DNA of 64,000 nt from assembly GCF_007670255.1 (NCBI RefSeq), contig NZ_SZVS01000004.1:62001-126000 (forward strand), given 5' to 3'. A model generated the notes under the pieces. That model did not search any database, had not been told where the DNA came from, and saw only the letters and a program-made list of their open reading frames with translations. The first letter of the stretch is position 1. Each line of letters opens with the position of its first letter. This stretch comes from Paenarthrobacter nicotinovorans. Lineage in GTDB: Bacteria; Actinomycetota; Actinomycetes; Actinomycetales; Micrococcaceae. Shown here piece by piece: positions 51,543 through 61,965 of this stretch. A program made the translations under genes and the position numbers.

Positions 51543-52292
51543 ATGGGTTTGCTGGACAAAGTCGAGCGCGGCATTGAAAAAGCCGTCCGCAACGTCTTCT
51601 CCACAGGGTCGCGGGCACGGGTTGAGCCGGTGGAAATCGCGAGCAAACTGAGGCGGGAACTGGACAACCAGTCCATCACTATTTCCGCCGGACGTACGCT
51701 CGCTCCCAATGTTTTCGATGTCCTGCTCAGCGATGAGGATTTCGCCCGGGCCCAGGAGTGGGGAACGCCGCTCGCCGAGGAACTGTGCGACGTCGTCATC
51801 CAACACGTTCGCAGCCAGGGCTACACGCTCCAGGGAGCTGTCAGGATCTCGTTCCGTCGAAACGACGAAGAACGGGCAGGCCACTTCGAAATTGCTTCCC
51901 GGACTGAGAAGTCGTCCGGCGATGGGACTCCTGCACCGCAGCCTCCCCGCGCCAATGTTCCCGCAGCCCCGGCCCGGCAGCCCACGCGCCTCCAGCCTGT
52001 TTTGGACATCAACGGCCAGCGGTACTCACTCAACGCCCCGAGCGTCGTGCTGGGCCGCTCTTCGGAAGCTGACATCCTGGTGGATGACACCGGTGTTTCG
52101 CGGAAGCACCTTGAAGTGCGCACCGAACACGGCAGTACATGGGCTGTGGACCTCGGCTCTACGAACGGCAGCTACGTCAACGGACACAAGGTAAACGGCA
52201 GCGTGGAGCTTACAGACGGCTCAACCATCACGATGGGACGTACCAAGATTATTTTCCGCCTCCTCCCCCAGACCCCGGGTGGCCACGCGTGA
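51543..52292 (+). CDS. fhaA: FHA-domain protein FhaA
   Basis: The 249-residue protein begins MGLLDKVERGIEKAVRNVFS and has the FhaA N-terminal domain to about residue 120, then a Pro/Ala-rich linker and a C-terminal FHA domain with VVLGRSSEADILVDDTGVSR, HLEVR and LGSTNGSYVNGHKV. FHA domains bind phosphothreonine. It is the first gene of the wall-signalling operon, with AAAGGAGAAGGA before it, and its end overlaps fhaB by 4 bases. Confidence 0.93.
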   Translation: MGLLDKVERGIEKAVRNVFSTGSRARVEPVEIASKLRRELDNQSITISAGRTLAPNVFDVLLSDEDFARAQEWGTPLAEELCDVVIQHVRSQGYTLQGAVRISFRRNDEERAGHFEIASRTEKSSGDGTPAPQPPRANVPAAPARQPTRLQPVLDINGQRYSLNAPSVVLGRSSEADILVDDTGVSRKHLEVRTEHGSTWAVDLGSTNGSYVNGHKVNGSVELTDGSTITMGRTKIIFRLLPQTPGGHA

Positions 52293-52777
52293 ACGATGTC
52301 AGCGAACTGACCATTACAGCGCTTCGCTTTGGATTCCTCCTGCTGCTGTGGATTCTGATCTTCAGCATCGTGTCCACCATGCGCCGTGACTTCCAGATCG
52401 GCCGCAAGGCCGTGACCGGAGTCCCCACGGCACGCGAAGTCCGCAAACATCCGGAACTGGCCGCTTCGCCACCGCCGGCCATCCAGCACGCCCGCAAGCT
52501 CGTTGTCACCGAGGGGCCCCTCAAGGGCACCACGGTTCCCCTCGCCGCCAGCCCGATCCTGCTCGGCCGCGCACAGGAAGCAACGTTGGTCCTGGAGGAT
52601 GACTACGCCTCCGGACGGCATGCGCGTTTGTTCCCGCAGGGCAGCCGGTGGTTCATCGAGGACCTCGGCTCAACCAACGGCACCTACCTGGCCGATCAGC
52701 AGCTCACGCGCGCTTTGCCGGTGGAGCTCGGTGTCCCCGTGAGAATCGGCAAGACGGTCATTGAATTGAGGCCATAG
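52289..52777 (+). CDS. fhaB: FHA-domain membrane protein FhaB
   Basis: A GTG at 52289 within GTGA overlaps fhaA's stop. The 162-residue product has one N-terminal helix (LTITALRFGFLLLLWILIFS), a linker, and a C-terminal FHA domain with ILLGRAQEATLVLEDDYASG, HARL and LGSTNGTYLADQQ. In relatives it binds phosphorylated partners in division and wall assembly. Confidence 0.93.
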   Translation: MNDVSELTITALRFGFLLLLWILIFSIVSTMRRDFQIGRKAVTGVPTAREVRKHPELAASPPPAIQHARKLVVTEGPLKGTTVPLAASPILLGRAQEATLVLEDDYASGRHARLFPQGSRWFIEDLGSTNGTYLADQQLTRALPVELGVPVRIGKTVIELRP

Positions 52778-52780
52778 TCC

Positions 52781-54511
52781 ATGGCCTCTCCCGAGACCCC
52801 CAAGGACAAGGAACAGCCCGCGGAGCGCCCGTTGATCATGCGCTACGCGGCGCGTTCCGACGTCGGCCGGATCCGCTCCAAGAATGACGACTCCGCTTAC
52901 GTGGGCCGCCATCTGGCAGTGGTTGCCGACGGCATGGGTGGACATGCCGGCGGCGATGTCGCCTCCGCTTCGACGGTCCTGGACATGATCCACCTGGATC
53001 ATGACGACTACCCCGACGGCGCCGACACCGTCCTGGCTGACGAGATCCAAACGGCCAACTCCCTCCTCTCTGAGCTCGTCCACCAGAATCCCAAGCTGTC
53101 CGGCATGGGTACGACGGTTACGGCTTTGCTCCTTGAGGACCGCAAGCTCCACTTCGCCCACATCGGCGATTCCCGCGCGTATCGCCTGCGCAACAAGAAG
53201 TTCGAGCAGATCAGCATTGACCACACCTTCGTCCAGCGACTCATTGACGAGGGCCGGCTCCGTCCCGAAGAAGCAGAGACCCATCCGCACAAGAACGTCC
53301 TGATGCGCGTTCTCGGAGACGTTGACGCCAGCCCGGAGTTGGATCTGGACGTCCTGGACGTCGAGGCCGGCGAACGCTGGCTGCTGTGCTCCGACGGCTT
53401 GAATTATGTGGCGGGACACGTTGTGGAGCGCGTGGTCCGTGAAACCAAGGACCTGCGCGAATGTGCGGAGATCCTGGTGGACCTGACGCTCGAGGCCGGC
53501 GCCCCGGACAACGTCACCGTTGTCATGCTGGAAATCGCCGAGGAAACGGTCGACGACGTCAACACGGCCGCCGTCGACGTCGTACCGGCCGCGGCGCTTG
53601 CCGCCGTCGATGAACCGGACGCTGTCACGGCCACCAAGGCCGCCGACGAACCGCCGGCAGGCAAGGCCTCCGGGGCCGCCTCAGCATCAAAGACGAAGGC
53701 CGGCAAGGAGACAGACTCAGGAGCGTCTTCCGCTGACGACAAGCGGTCCACTGACGGTGGGCAGACAGAAGGCACGGAAAAGGCGGACGGGTCGTCCGAA
53801 GATTCCGAATCAGCCGACGAACCTCCCGCGACCACCGATCCGCACCTTGGCGAACACCTGTCAGCGGAAGTTCTGCGCGAAGAACTGGCCAGCCGCCCGC
53901 ACGAATTGGTGGGTGCCGCGGCCACGGCAGCAGAAACCGGATCCATCCCCACCGTTGCCGGCCGCACGGTCGCACGTCGGGCCGCCACAGTCCTGACGCA
54001 CAAGGCCGAGCAGGACCGCGCCGAGATCGAGGAGCCTCCGCGTCGCCGCAACCGCTGGCTGATGCCCGCCGTCGCCGCATTTGTGGTCCTCGGCGTCGTG
54101 GTTGGCCTCTGGCTTGGCTATGCCTGGACGCAGACGCGCTATTACGTGGGTGAATACGACCAGCGCGTTGCCATCTTCAACGGTATTTCCCAGAGGCTTG
54201 GCCCCATCCAGCTGTCCCGGCTGGAAGCAGTGACCGATGTCAGGGTCGATTCCTTGCCCGAGTACGGCCAGCAAAGCGTTCGCCAGACCGTCCCGGCCGG
54301 TGACCTCCACGATGCCCAGCTCATTGTGGAAAACCTGAAGCAGTATGGCAGCGCCTCGGTGAATTGCCCCAGCACCTCGCCGACCGGCACGGCTACGCCC
54401 AAGCCATCAACGACGCCGACCCCAACAGCCACGGTGCCGATTCCAAGCACGGCGGCCGTTGCCAGCCCCACGCCTTCGCCCGTACCAACTCCCTGTGAGG
54501 GGGCAAAATGA
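52781..54511 (+). CDS. pstP: PP2C-type serine/threonine phosphatase PstP
   Basis: The 576-residue protein has an N-terminal PP2C domain (RSKNDDSAYVGRHLAVVADG, GMGGHAGGDVASA, LLEDRKLHFAHIGDSRAYR, WLLCSDGLNYV, PDNVTVVMLEI) with the metal-binding Asp residues. After residue about 260 comes a long acidic Ala/Pro-rich region, then a single helix near residues 422-445 and an external C-terminal part with a Thr/Pro-rich tail. It would dephosphorylate PknA/PknB substrates. The long insertion before the helix is larger than in the mycobacterial protein, as far as I recall. It overlaps rodA by 4 bases. Confidence 0.92.
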   Translation: MASPETPKDKEQPAERPLIMRYAARSDVGRIRSKNDDSAYVGRHLAVVADGMGGHAGGDVASASTVLDMIHLDHDDYPDGADTVLADEIQTANSLLSELVHQNPKLSGMGTTVTALLLEDRKLHFAHIGDSRAYRLRNKKFEQISIDHTFVQRLIDEGRLRPEEAETHPHKNVLMRVLGDVDASPELDLDVLDVEAGERWLLCSDGLNYVAGHVVERVVRETKDLRECAEILVDLTLEAGAPDNVTVVMLEIAEETVDDVNTAAVDVVPAAALAAVDEPDAVTATKAADEPPAGKASGAASASKTKAGKETDSGASSADDKRSTDGGQTEGTEKADGSSEDSESADEPPATTDPHLGEHLSAEVLREELASRPHELVGAAATAAETGSIPTVAGRTVARRAATVLTHKAEQDRAEIEEPPRRRNRWLMPAVAAFVVLGVVVGLWLGYAWTQTRYYVGEYDQRVAIFNGISQRLGPIQLSRLEAVTDVRVDSLPEYGQQSVRQTVPAGDLHDAQLIVENLKQYGSASVNCPSTSPTGTATPKPSTTPTPTATVPIPSTAAVASPTPSPVPTPCEGAK

Positions 54512-55935
54512 TCCAGACTGAAACCGCCCCCAAGCCCCGCCGGAACGTCGAGCTGCTGCTTATCGTGCTGGCCCTCGCCGTGGGAATCGGCGCCAGCGCC
54601 CTGGTCAGCCTCAATTCCGGGAAGGGACTCGACAGCGACTTCTGGTTCCAGTCGAGCCTGCTCGCTGTTGCAGCTTTCGCGTTCCACGTAGTCCTCCGCC
54701 TGCGGGCGAAGTATGCCGATCCGGTAATACTTCCAATCGTAGTGGCCCTCAACGGTCTCGGCCTGGCACTGATCCACCGCATGGATGGCCCCGGCGACGA
54801 TACCGGCAACAACCAGCTCCGCTGGACGCTCATTGCCATGGCGGTGTCCATCGCCGTGATCTGGTTCCTCAAGGACCACCGCGTTCTTCGCCGCTTTACC
54901 TACATCTCGCTGGCAGCCAGCGCCTTGCTGCTGGTCCTGCCCTTGGTACCGGGCATCTCTGCCGGCGAGGTGCTGGGCGCAAGCGTATGGATCCGCATCG
55001 GGCCCATGACCTTCCAGCCGGGCGAAATCGCCAAGATCACCCTGGCCATATTCTTCGCCGGTTATCTTTCCTCCAACAGGGACCTCATCCTCCTGGCAGG
55101 CCGCAAGATCGGTCCCATGCAGTTCCCGCGTTTCAAGGACCTGGGTCCGATGATCACCGCTTGGCTCGTGAGCATCGGCGTCCTGGTCTTCCAGCGCGAC
55201 CTGGGCTCCTCGGTCCTCTTCTTCGGACTTTTCATCGTGATGATCTACGTGGCCACCAGCCGCATCTCCTGGGTGGTCATTGGCCTTGCGTTGATCCTCG
55301 GCGGTGGTTTCATTGCGTCGAAAATCTTCTCCCACGTCGCCTTCAGGATCGACAGCTGGATCAACGCCTTTACCCCCGAGGTCTTCGGCAGGTCACCGGG
55401 CGGCAGCGGACAGATTGTCCAAGGCCTGTTCGGCATGGCAGATGGTGGCCTGGTGGGAACCGGGCTTGGCCAGGGCAGGCCGGACCTGGTGCCGTTCGCC
55501 AACAGTGACATGATCGTGGCCCTCATTGGCGAGGAACTGGGCCTGATCGGCCTCTTCGCCGTCGTCATGCTCTACATGCTGCTCTTCACCCGTGGTTTCC
55601 GTGCAGCCCTCGGAACACGCGATGCCTTCGGAAAGCTCTTGGCTTGCGGCTTGTCGTTCGCCATTGCCCTCCAATGCTTCGTGGTCATCGGTGGCGTCAC
55701 CCGGCTCATTCCCTTGACCGGCCTGACCACGCCGTTCCTGGCGGCCGGAGGTTCATCCCTTTTGGCCAACTGGATCATCGTCGGGCTGCTGCTCATGATC
55801 TCCAATACGGCCCGCGGCCCTGTGGACACCACTCCCATGGTTAACAAGTCCCCCACCACCAGTTCCCAGGGCACAGTCAAAACTGCAACAGGACAGACCC
55901 CAAGCGCACCAACAGAGGCGGTGAAGCATCAATGA
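54508..55935 (+). CDS. rodA: SEDS-family glycosyltransferase RodA
   Basis: This 475-residue membrane protein has about ten to twelve segments. SEDS signatures are MTFQPGEIAKITLAIFFAGY, FQRDLGSSVLFFGLFIVMIY, and GLGQGRPDLVPFANSDMIVA with LIGEELGLIGLFAVV. It polymerises lipid II with the class B PBP encoded next. The C-terminal tail is Thr/Pro-rich. Overlaps of 4 bases on both sides indicate tight coupling. Confidence 0.93.
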   Translation: MIQTETAPKPRRNVELLLIVLALAVGIGASALVSLNSGKGLDSDFWFQSSLLAVAAFAFHVVLRLRAKYADPVILPIVVALNGLGLALIHRMDGPGDDTGNNQLRWTLIAMAVSIAVIWFLKDHRVLRRFTYISLAASALLLVLPLVPGISAGEVLGASVWIRIGPMTFQPGEIAKITLAIFFAGYLSSNRDLILLAGRKIGPMQFPRFKDLGPMITAWLVSIGVLVFQRDLGSSVLFFGLFIVMIYVATSRISWVVIGLALILGGGFIASKIFSHVAFRIDSWINAFTPEVFGRSPGGSGQIVQGLFGMADGGLVGTGLGQGRPDLVPFANSDMIVALIGEELGLIGLFAVVMLYMLLFTRGFRAALGTRDAFGKLLACGLSFAIALQCFVVIGGVTRLIPLTGLTTPFLAAGGSSLLANWIIVGLLLMISNTARGPVDTTPMVNKSPTTSSQGTVKTATGQTPSAPTEAVKHQ

Positions 55936-57389
55936 ACCAGGCTATTCGCAGCTCCTGGATGGCCGCCGTCGCCATGTTCGCGTTGATTTTCGGCGCCATC
56001 AGCTACGTCCAGGTCATTGGCGCGGACGACCTCAACGCCAACCCCTGGAACCAGCGCGCCATCCTGGCGACCTTCTGCAATGAACGCGGTGCAATCATCG
56101 TGGGCGGGAAGCCGGTGGCGGAGTCCGTGCCGGGAACAGAATCCTGCGCGTTCCAGCGCTCCTACCCCCAGCCTGAGCTTTACGCAGGCGTCACCGGGTT
56201 CTTCTCCAGGGGCTTTGGATCCACAGGTCTTGAACAGTCCATGGGCGAGACACTGGCGGGCAATTCGGACCAGCTGTTCCTGGACCGCATCAGCCAGATG
56301 TTCCTGGGCAAGGAGCCCAAGGGTGCCTCAGTTGAGCTGACCTTGGATCCTGCCATCCAGAAACTGGCTTACGACCTCATTCCTGACGGGCAGCGTGGCT
56401 CAATCGTCGTCACCAACCCGAAGACCGGGGCCATCCTTGCCATGGTCTCCAAGCCGTCATACGACCCCAACCTGATAGCCACGCACGACACCGCTGCCGC
56501 GGAGGCGAACATGGCCAAGCTGAACCAGGTCCCGGGCATCAACCTGAACCAGAATGTCAGCGGCCCCACGGGCAACCTGCTCTCGCCCGGCTCCGTCTTC
56601 AAGCTCATTGACACTGCGGCAGCCCTGAACTCGGGCAAGTACAACAAGGACAGCGAGCTGCCGAACCCCAGCAGCCTCCCGCTTCCGGGTTCGAACGCCA
56701 GCCTCCCCAACTATGCCGGCGGTAACTGCAACGTCCGGGAGACGGCGTCGTTCGCTTTTGCTTTGGAGCAGTCCTGCAACACGCCGTTCGCCAGCATCGC
56801 ACTGGACCTCGGCCAGGACGCAATCCGCCAACAGGCTGAAAAGTTCGGCTTCGGCGAGACCTTCGGCGACCAGCTCAAGCTCCAGCAAGCCAAGAGTGTG
56901 TTCCCCAAGGACCTGGACCAGGCCCAGCTGGCCCAGTCCTCGGTGGGTCAGCGCGACGTGAAGGCCACGCCGCTGCAGATCAACATGATGACGGCCGCCA
57001 TCGCCAACGGCGGTGTGCAGATGAAACCCAACCTGGTTCAAACGGTGCGCGCTCCCGACCTCCGTGTCATCAGCGAAACCAAGCCCGAACCGCTGCGCAC
57101 CAGCACCACCCAGCCGATTGCCAGCCAGATCACCGAGTGGATGACCAGTGCCGTGGACAACGGCATCGCCAAGGGCGCGGCCGTTCCCGGCATCAAGGTG
57201 GCCGGCAAGACCGGCACGGCCGAACTCGGGGATTCCGGTGTGAACAACTCTTGGTTTACCGGGTTCGCCCCGGCAAACGACCCGCAAGTAGCCGTCACCA
57301 TCGTCATGGAAGGTGTGGACGTGCTCAGCGGTGCCCAGCTAACCAGTCCGAACGCGAAGAAGATTTTTGAGGCGGTGTTGAATAAGTGA
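55932..57389 (+). CDS. pbpA: Class B penicillin-binding protein PbpA
   Basis: The 485-residue protein has one N-terminal membrane segment ([20 protein letters not shown]), a dimerisation region, and a transpeptidase domain with [12 protein letters not shown] (active-site Ser of SxxK), the SCN triad in [10 protein letters not shown], and KTGTAE. It cross-links peptidoglycan. It overlaps rodA and pknA by 4 bases each. Confidence 0.94.
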   Translation: MNQAIRSSWMAAVAMFALIFGAISYVQVIGADDLNANPWNQRAILATFCNERGAIIVGGKPVAESVPGTESCAFQRSYPQPELYAGVTGFFSRGFGSTGLEQSMGETLAGNSDQLFLDRISQMFLGKEPKGASVELTLDPAIQKLAYDLIPDGQRGSIVVTNPKTGAILAMVSKPSYDPNLIATHDTAAAEANMAKLNQVPGINLNQNVSGPTGNLLSPGSVFKLIDTAAALNSGKYNKDSELPNPSSLPLPGSNASLPNYAGGNCNVRETASFAFALEQSCNTPFASIALDLGQDAIRQQAEKFGFGETFGDQLKLQQAKSVFPKDLDQAQLAQSSVGQRDVKATPLQINMMTAAIANGGVQMKPNLVQTVRAPDLRVISETKPEPLRTSTTQPIASQITEWMTSAVDNGIAKGAAVPGIKVAGKTGTAELGDSGVNNSWFTGFAPANDPQVAVTIVMEGVDVLSGAQLTSPNAKKIFEAVLNK

Positions 57390-59230
57390 GGCCTACTTCG
57401 GGAATCACACTCGGCGGCAGGTTCCAGCTGACCAGTCGCATTGCGATTGGTGGCATGGGCGAGGTCTGGAAGGCCAAGGACCAGATCCTTGGCCGGATCG
57501 TGGCCATCAAGGTGCTCAAGGAGGAATACACGGGGGACCCCGGCTTCCTGCAGCGCTTCCGTGCCGAGGCGCGCCACACAGCCCTCCTTAACCACGTGGG
57601 CATTGCCAATGTCTTCGATTACGGCGAGGAAGCCGGCTCCGCCTATCTCGTGATGGAGCTCGTGCCCGGGCACCCTCTCAGCGGGATCCTGGAGCGCGAG
57701 CAGGTGCTGTCCCCGGACATGACGCTCTCCATCATCGCCCAGACCGCCCGCGCCCTTGCCGTGGCCCACGCGCAAGGCCTGGTGCACCGCGACATCAAGC
57801 CCGGCAACCTGCTGATCACACCGGACAACCGGGTCAAGGTTACTGACTTTGGCATCGCCCGCCTGGCGGACCAGGTACCGCTGACCCAGACCGGCCAGGT
57901 CATGGGTACCGCGCAGTACTTGGCGCCGGAGCAGGCCACGGGCCAGACGGCCACGGGTTCGTCCGACATCTATTCGCTGGGCGTCATCGGTTACGAGTGC
58001 CTCACCGGCCACCGTCCGTTCTCCGGCGAATCCCAGATTGCCATCGCCCTGGCCCAGGTCAACGACGCTCCCCCGCCGCTTCCGGACACCCTTCCGGTTC
58101 CCGTACGTGCGCTGTTGATGTCCATGCTGGCCAAGGACCCCAAGAACCGGCCGGCCAACGCCATCAAGCTGGCCGAAGCAGCCGAAGCCATCCGCAACGG
58201 CGACATCGCCACGGCACACGCCGCCGTCCCCGGAATGCTGTTGTTCGAAGGCGCTACCGGCCCCATCACGGCGCCGGTCAACACCGCAACGGCACCCACC
58301 GGCGTCGTCGCTTCGCCGTACGGCAAGGAGCAATCGTCGACGGCGACCTCCGCGCTTCCGGTGCTGGGCGCCGGCGCAGCCGGAGCTGCTGTGGGAGCCG
58401 CCGCGGCTTCCGCCGACAACCCCCTGACGCGTGCCAACGCCCTGGAGGCAGAGCGGCAGCTGAACGACGATGAAGAAGTCATCTACAGCGATGACGAGCG
58501 CTACGACGATCCGGAACCGGAACGCAAAAAACGCAGCCCGTGGACGTGGCCGCTTGTCGCGCTGATCCTTCTGGTGTTGTTCGCGCTGATTGGTTTCCTG
58601 ATTTCGCAGTCCGGATTCTTCTCGCCGAGCCCTTCGCCCAGCCAGTCGACGTCGGCCAGCACCAGCCGCTCGCCCAGCCCCACGTCGTCGTCGGCCACTC
58701 CGTCGCCAACGCCGACCCAGACCTCTGAAGCGCCGTCGCCCACCCAGTCGACCCCGCAGAAGATCAACATCATCCCGGAGGAATTCCAGGGACAACCATT
58801 CGAGACGGTCAGCGCCAAGCTCCGTGCGCTCGGTCTCGGCGTCGACGGACAAGAGAAATTCGATCAGTCAGCACCTGGAACGGTGCTTAGCCTCAATCCC
58901 ACCGGTCCGGTGGACCCCGGAACCACCATTACAGTGACCTACTCCGCGGGTCCCGAGATGGTTGCGGTGCCCACCATTGGCGAGGGTGTTCCCGAAAGCC
59001 AAGTGCAGGCAGCCCTGCAGGGCGCGGGACTGAAGTATGTCAAGGGTGAGGACGTCAACGGATCCATCAGCCAGCAGCCCGGAACGTTCGTTCGTTCGTC
59101 GCCGGCCGCAGGCACCGAGGTACCGGCCGGTTCCACTGTGACCTACTATCTGTCCAAGGAGCTCATCCCCACCAACCCAGGCTCCACAAAAGCCAACCCG
59201 TCAAGCTCTGCTTCCCCAACAGGCCGCTAA
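57386..59230 (+). CDS. pknA: Serine/threonine protein kinase PknA with two PASTA domains
   Basis: The GTG at 57386 begins 614 residues. The kinase domain (about 10-270) has [46 protein letters not shown] and APEQATG. A membrane helix follows near residue 390 ([20 protein letters not shown]), then an Ser/Thr/Pro-rich linker, and two PASTA domains ([40 protein letters not shown]). The mycobacterial PknA has no PASTA, so this is a variant. It overlaps pbpA and is followed after 54 bases by pknB. Confidence 0.9.
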   Translation: MRPTSGITLGGRFQLTSRIAIGGMGEVWKAKDQILGRIVAIKVLKEEYTGDPGFLQRFRAEARHTALLNHVGIANVFDYGEEAGSAYLVMELVPGHPLSGILEREQVLSPDMTLSIIAQTARALAVAHAQGLVHRDIKPGNLLITPDNRVKVTDFGIARLADQVPLTQTGQVMGTAQYLAPEQATGQTATGSSDIYSLGVIGYECLTGHRPFSGESQIAIALAQVNDAPPPLPDTLPVPVRALLMSMLAKDPKNRPANAIKLAEAAEAIRNGDIATAHAAVPGMLLFEGATGPITAPVNTATAPTGVVASPYGKEQSSTATSALPVLGAGAAGAAVGAAAASADNPLTRANALEAERQLNDDEEVIYSDDERYDDPEPERKKRSPWTWPLVALILLVLFALIGFLISQSGFFSPSPSPSQSTSASTSRSPSPTSSSATPSPTPTQTSEAPSPTQSTPQKINIIPEEFQGQPFETVSAKLRALGLGVDGQEKFDQSAPGTVLSLNPTGPVDPGTTITVTYSAGPEMVAVPTIGEGVPESQVQAALQGAGLKYVKGEDVNGSISQQPGTFVRSSPAAGTEVPAGSTVTYYLSKELIPTNPGSTKANPSSSASPTGR

Positions 59231-59284
59231 ACCACCATGTCTACGCCCCGTCCCGGCCCCGCGCATCGAGAGGAGAGCACACCT

Positions 59285-61135
59285 GTGTCTTCACAGCGCA
59301 TCCTCAATGAACGCTATGAACTCGGTGAGTTGATCGGTCGTGGCGGCATGGCTGACGTCTACAAGGGAACAGACACCCTGCTGGGACGAACCATCGCGGT
59401 GAAGGTCCTGCGCGCGGACCTTGCCCGCGATCCGCAGTTCCAGGCCCGTTTCAAGCGTGAAGCCCAGGCCGTCGCGGCGCTCAACCATCCCTCCATCGTC
59501 GCCATCTTTGATACGGGAGAGTATTCCGTTCCGGGTGGCCCCGGAGAGGATGTGCGCGTTCCGTACATCGTCATGGAGTTCGTCTCGGGCCGCACGTTGA
59601 GGGACATGATCAAGGCGAAGGAACTGGGCGTAGAGGATTCCATCGGCTACACGCTGGGTGTACTCGCTGCCTTGGAGTACAGCCACCGTGCCGGGATTGT
59701 CCACCGGGACATCAAGCCGGCCAACGTCATGGTCTGCGCGGACACCGGTGATGTCAAAGTCATGGACTTCGGCATCGCGCGTGCCATGGCCGACTCCGCG
59801 GCCACGATGACCCAGACCCAGGCGGTTGTGGGTACCGCACAGTACCTCTCGCCGGAGCAGGCCAGGGGCGAAACCGTGGACGCCCGCAGCGATCTCTATT
59901 CGGCCGGCTGCCTCCTGTATGAGCTCCTGACCAGCAGGCCGCCCTTCGTGGGCGACAGCCCGGTGTCCGTGGCCTACCAGCACGTCCGCGAAACCCCGGA
60001 CCTTGCGAGTGCACACAACCCGGATGTCACCGAGGCGCTGGACTCGGTGCTGGTCAAGGCGCTGCAGAAGAGCCGAACGGATCGCTTCCAGGATGCCGCC
60101 GCCTTCCGTCGGGCCCTCCGTGCCGCCAGCAATGGCATCCCGGTGCCCGCCGTCGCGGCCAGCGAAGCCCCCACCGATCCAAACGACCTTGTGGAAGACG
60201 ATAACCCCTCCACGCAGCTCCTTAGTGCCACGGCCGTGGGGTTGCTGGATGTGGACCAGTTCAAGGAAGAACCCCTTGACCGGGCACATGAGGAACCCCT
60301 TCCCCTGGGCCTCCCACCGGAACGTGAGCGGCCCGCCCAGCAGAGGTCCCGCCGTCGTGCTTGGATCGCGACGCTGGTGATCTTCACGCTCCTGGTGTTG
60401 GCCGGCGGCGGTTTCTGGCTCTACAACCTCATGAACGCCAAGCCTGCCGAGCCTGCAAAAGTCGAGGTGCCGGTGGTGGCCAACATGACCGAATCCCAGG
60501 CGATCCAGAAGCTCTATTCACTGAAGCTCGTGCCAAAGTCGGTACGCGAGGCCAGCAATACTGTCGCCAAGGACATGGCCATAGGCACCACACCGGCTGC
60601 GGGTTCAATGGTGAACCAGGACGGCGAAGTAATCCTCAAGGTCTCCAGCGGTCCAAGCTCGGTGACCATACCGGCGGACATCGTGGGGCGTACAGAAGCG
60701 AATGCCACAGATGCGCTCCGGGAACTGGGCATCACGGGAACGATCAAGAGTGCCCGTACGCACAGCGCCACCGTGCCCATGGGCCTGGTCATAGGCACAG
60801 CCCCGGCACCGGGGGCCCCGATTGCCACCAACTCCACGGTGGAGCTGCAGATCTCCTCCGGCAAGGTCCTGATGCCACAGCTCATCGGGCTGCCCCAGGC
60901 CGAGGCCGAGGCGGCACTGAAGGCCAATGGCTTGACCATGGTGGTGGTGGAGCAGGAGAACTCGCAGGTAGAGCCGGGCAAGGTCACCGCACAGAGCGAG
61001 GTCTTCAACACCGAGGTCGATCAGGGCAAGACGGTCACCGTTACGGTTGCCAAGGCTCCTGCCCCACCGCCAACGCCCACTCCTACGCCGACTGAGGACA
61101 CCCCGACGCCGAAGCCCACGCCCACCAAAAAATAG
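59285..61135 (+). CDS. pknB: Serine/threonine protein kinase PknB with three PASTA domains
   Basis: GTG 59285 is chosen because GAGAGGAGAG lies ahead and the kinase starts soon after; an ATG at 59237 is an alternative. The 616-residue product has a kinase domain (RYELGELIGRGGMADVYKG, VKVLRADLARDPQF, GIVHRDIKPANVMV, VMDFGIARA), a membrane helix around residue 360 (IATLVIFTLLVLAGGGFWLY) and three PASTA domains (VPVVANMTESQAIQKLYSLK; IPADIVGRTEANATDALREL; MPQLIGLPQAEAEAALKANG). It senses wall muropeptides and phosphorylates wall enzymes. Confidence 0.93.
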   Translation: MSSQRILNERYELGELIGRGGMADVYKGTDTLLGRTIAVKVLRADLARDPQFQARFKREAQAVAALNHPSIVAIFDTGEYSVPGGPGEDVRVPYIVMEFVSGRTLRDMIKAKELGVEDSIGYTLGVLAALEYSHRAGIVHRDIKPANVMVCADTGDVKVMDFGIARAMADSAATMTQTQAVVGTAQYLSPEQARGETVDARSDLYSAGCLLYELLTSRPPFVGDSPVSVAYQHVRETPDLASAHNPDVTEALDSVLVKALQKSRTDRFQDAAAFRRALRAASNGIPVPAVAASEAPTDPNDLVEDDNPSTQLLSATAVGLLDVDQFKEEPLDRAHEEPLPLGLPPERERPAQQRSRRRAWIATLVIFTLLVLAGGGFWLYNLMNAKPAEPAKVEVPVVANMTESQAIQKLYSLKLVPKSVREASNTVAKDMAIGTTPAAGSMVNQDGEVILKVSSGPSSVTIPADIVGRTEANATDALRELGITGTIKSARTHSATVPMGLVIGTAPAPGAPIATNSTVELQISSGKVLMPQLIGLPQAEAEAALKANGLTMVVVEQENSQVEPGKVTAQSEVFNTEVDQGKTVTVTVAKAPAPPPTPTPTPTEDTPTPKPTPTKK

Positions 61136-61153
61136 CCTGTGGGGGCCGCGCGG

Positions 61154-61795
61154 CTACTGCTTGATCAGCGGGCTCAGCTGCGCGGCACGCTCGGCTGCGC
61201 CGGTCATGCCAAGGGATTCGAGCCAGTTACCCAGCATCTGGTAACCGCCCTCGGTGAGCACTGACTCCGGGTGGAACTGGACGCCGCAGAGCGGAGCGGT
61301 CTTGTGCTGGAGGCCCATTACTACACCGTTCGTGGTCTCCGCCGTGACCTCCAGGACATCAGGAATGGAGTCGCGAACGGCTGCGAGGGAGTGGTACCTG
61401 GTTGCTGTGACGGGAGAGGGGAGGCCGGCAAAGACGCTCTTTCCTTCGTGCCGCACAGGGGAGGTCTTGCCGTGCATGAGCTCCGGCGCGTGGGTCACCA
61501 CTCCGCCGTAGGCTTCTGCGAGGGCCTGGTGGCCAAGGCAGACGCCGAACATGGGCTTGGAGGCTTCACCACACCATTTGATGAGCTCGATGCAGACGCC
61601 GGCTTCGGCAGGGGTGCCCGGCCCGGGCGACACAAGGACGCCGTCGCGGGTTGCCGCCAGTTCCGTGGCCTCTGCCAGAGTGACGTCGTCGTTCCGGACG
61701 ACAGTTGTTTCGGCGCCCAGTTCCTGGAGGTAGCCCACCAGTGTGTAGACGAAGCTGTCGTAGTTATCTACTACCAAAATCTTTGTTGTGCTCAT
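61154..61795 (-). CDS. Glutamine amidotransferase, anthranilate/aminodeoxychorismate synthase component II
   Basis: The 213-residue protein has ILVVDNYDSFVYTLVGYLQE, VLVSPGPGTPAEAGVCIELI, the nucleophile in MFGVCLGHQALAEAYGG, and the catalytic His/Glu in VQFHPESVLT. TrpG and PabA cannot be told apart from sequence here; they may share one protein. It follows the 56-residue gene, overlapping it by 4 bases. The position next to pknB is common in this order of bacteria. Confidence 0.9.
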   Translation of the reverse strand: MSTTKILVVDNYDSFVYTLVGYLQELGAETTVVRNDDVTLAEATELAATRDGVLVSPGPGTPAEAGVCIELIKWCGEASKPMFGVCLGHQALAEAYGGVVTHAPELMHGKTSPVRHEGKSVFAGLPSPVTATRYHSLAAVRDSIPDVLEVTAETTNGVVMGLQHKTAPLCGVQFHPESVLTEGGYQMLGNWLESLGMTGAAERAAQLSPLIKQ

Positions 61796-61962
61796 GGTTG
61801 CGGCACTAAACCAATCGTTGAGTCAGTCAGGGTGGTGAATTGGGAAAACCAGGGGAACAGGAACTCGACCATCAGTACCAGGGCTACTCCCACCAGTACC
61901 AGCGAAGTGAGGATCCGCACCCACAGCGGGCCGGGCAAGTTCCGGAAGATCCATGCGTACAT
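61792..61962 (-). CDS. Small single-helix membrane protein (56 aa)
   Basis: ATG 61962, with AAAGGGG in front, gives 56 residues beginning MYAWIFRNLPGPLWVRILTS with a long hydrophobic helix LVLVGVALVLMVEFLFPWF and a short end. Its stop overlaps the start of the amidotransferase by 4 bases, and it starts 4 bases beyond the sortase stop. The coupling and conserved position suggest a real gene; function is unknown. Confidence 0.75.
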   Translation of the reverse strand: MYAWIFRNLPGPLWVRILTSLVLVGVALVLMVEFLFPWFSQFTTLTDSTIGLVPQP

Positions 61963-61965
61963 CTG

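Noticed and set aside
54142..55335. Minus-strand open frame opposite rodA
   Set aside because: Antisense shadow with a Gln/His/Asp-rich product; the plus strand encodes RodA with clear motifs.
57038..58852. Minus-strand open frame of about 600 codons opposite pbpA and pknA
   Set aside because: Antisense shadow of two well-supported genes; low-complexity Arg/Gly composition.
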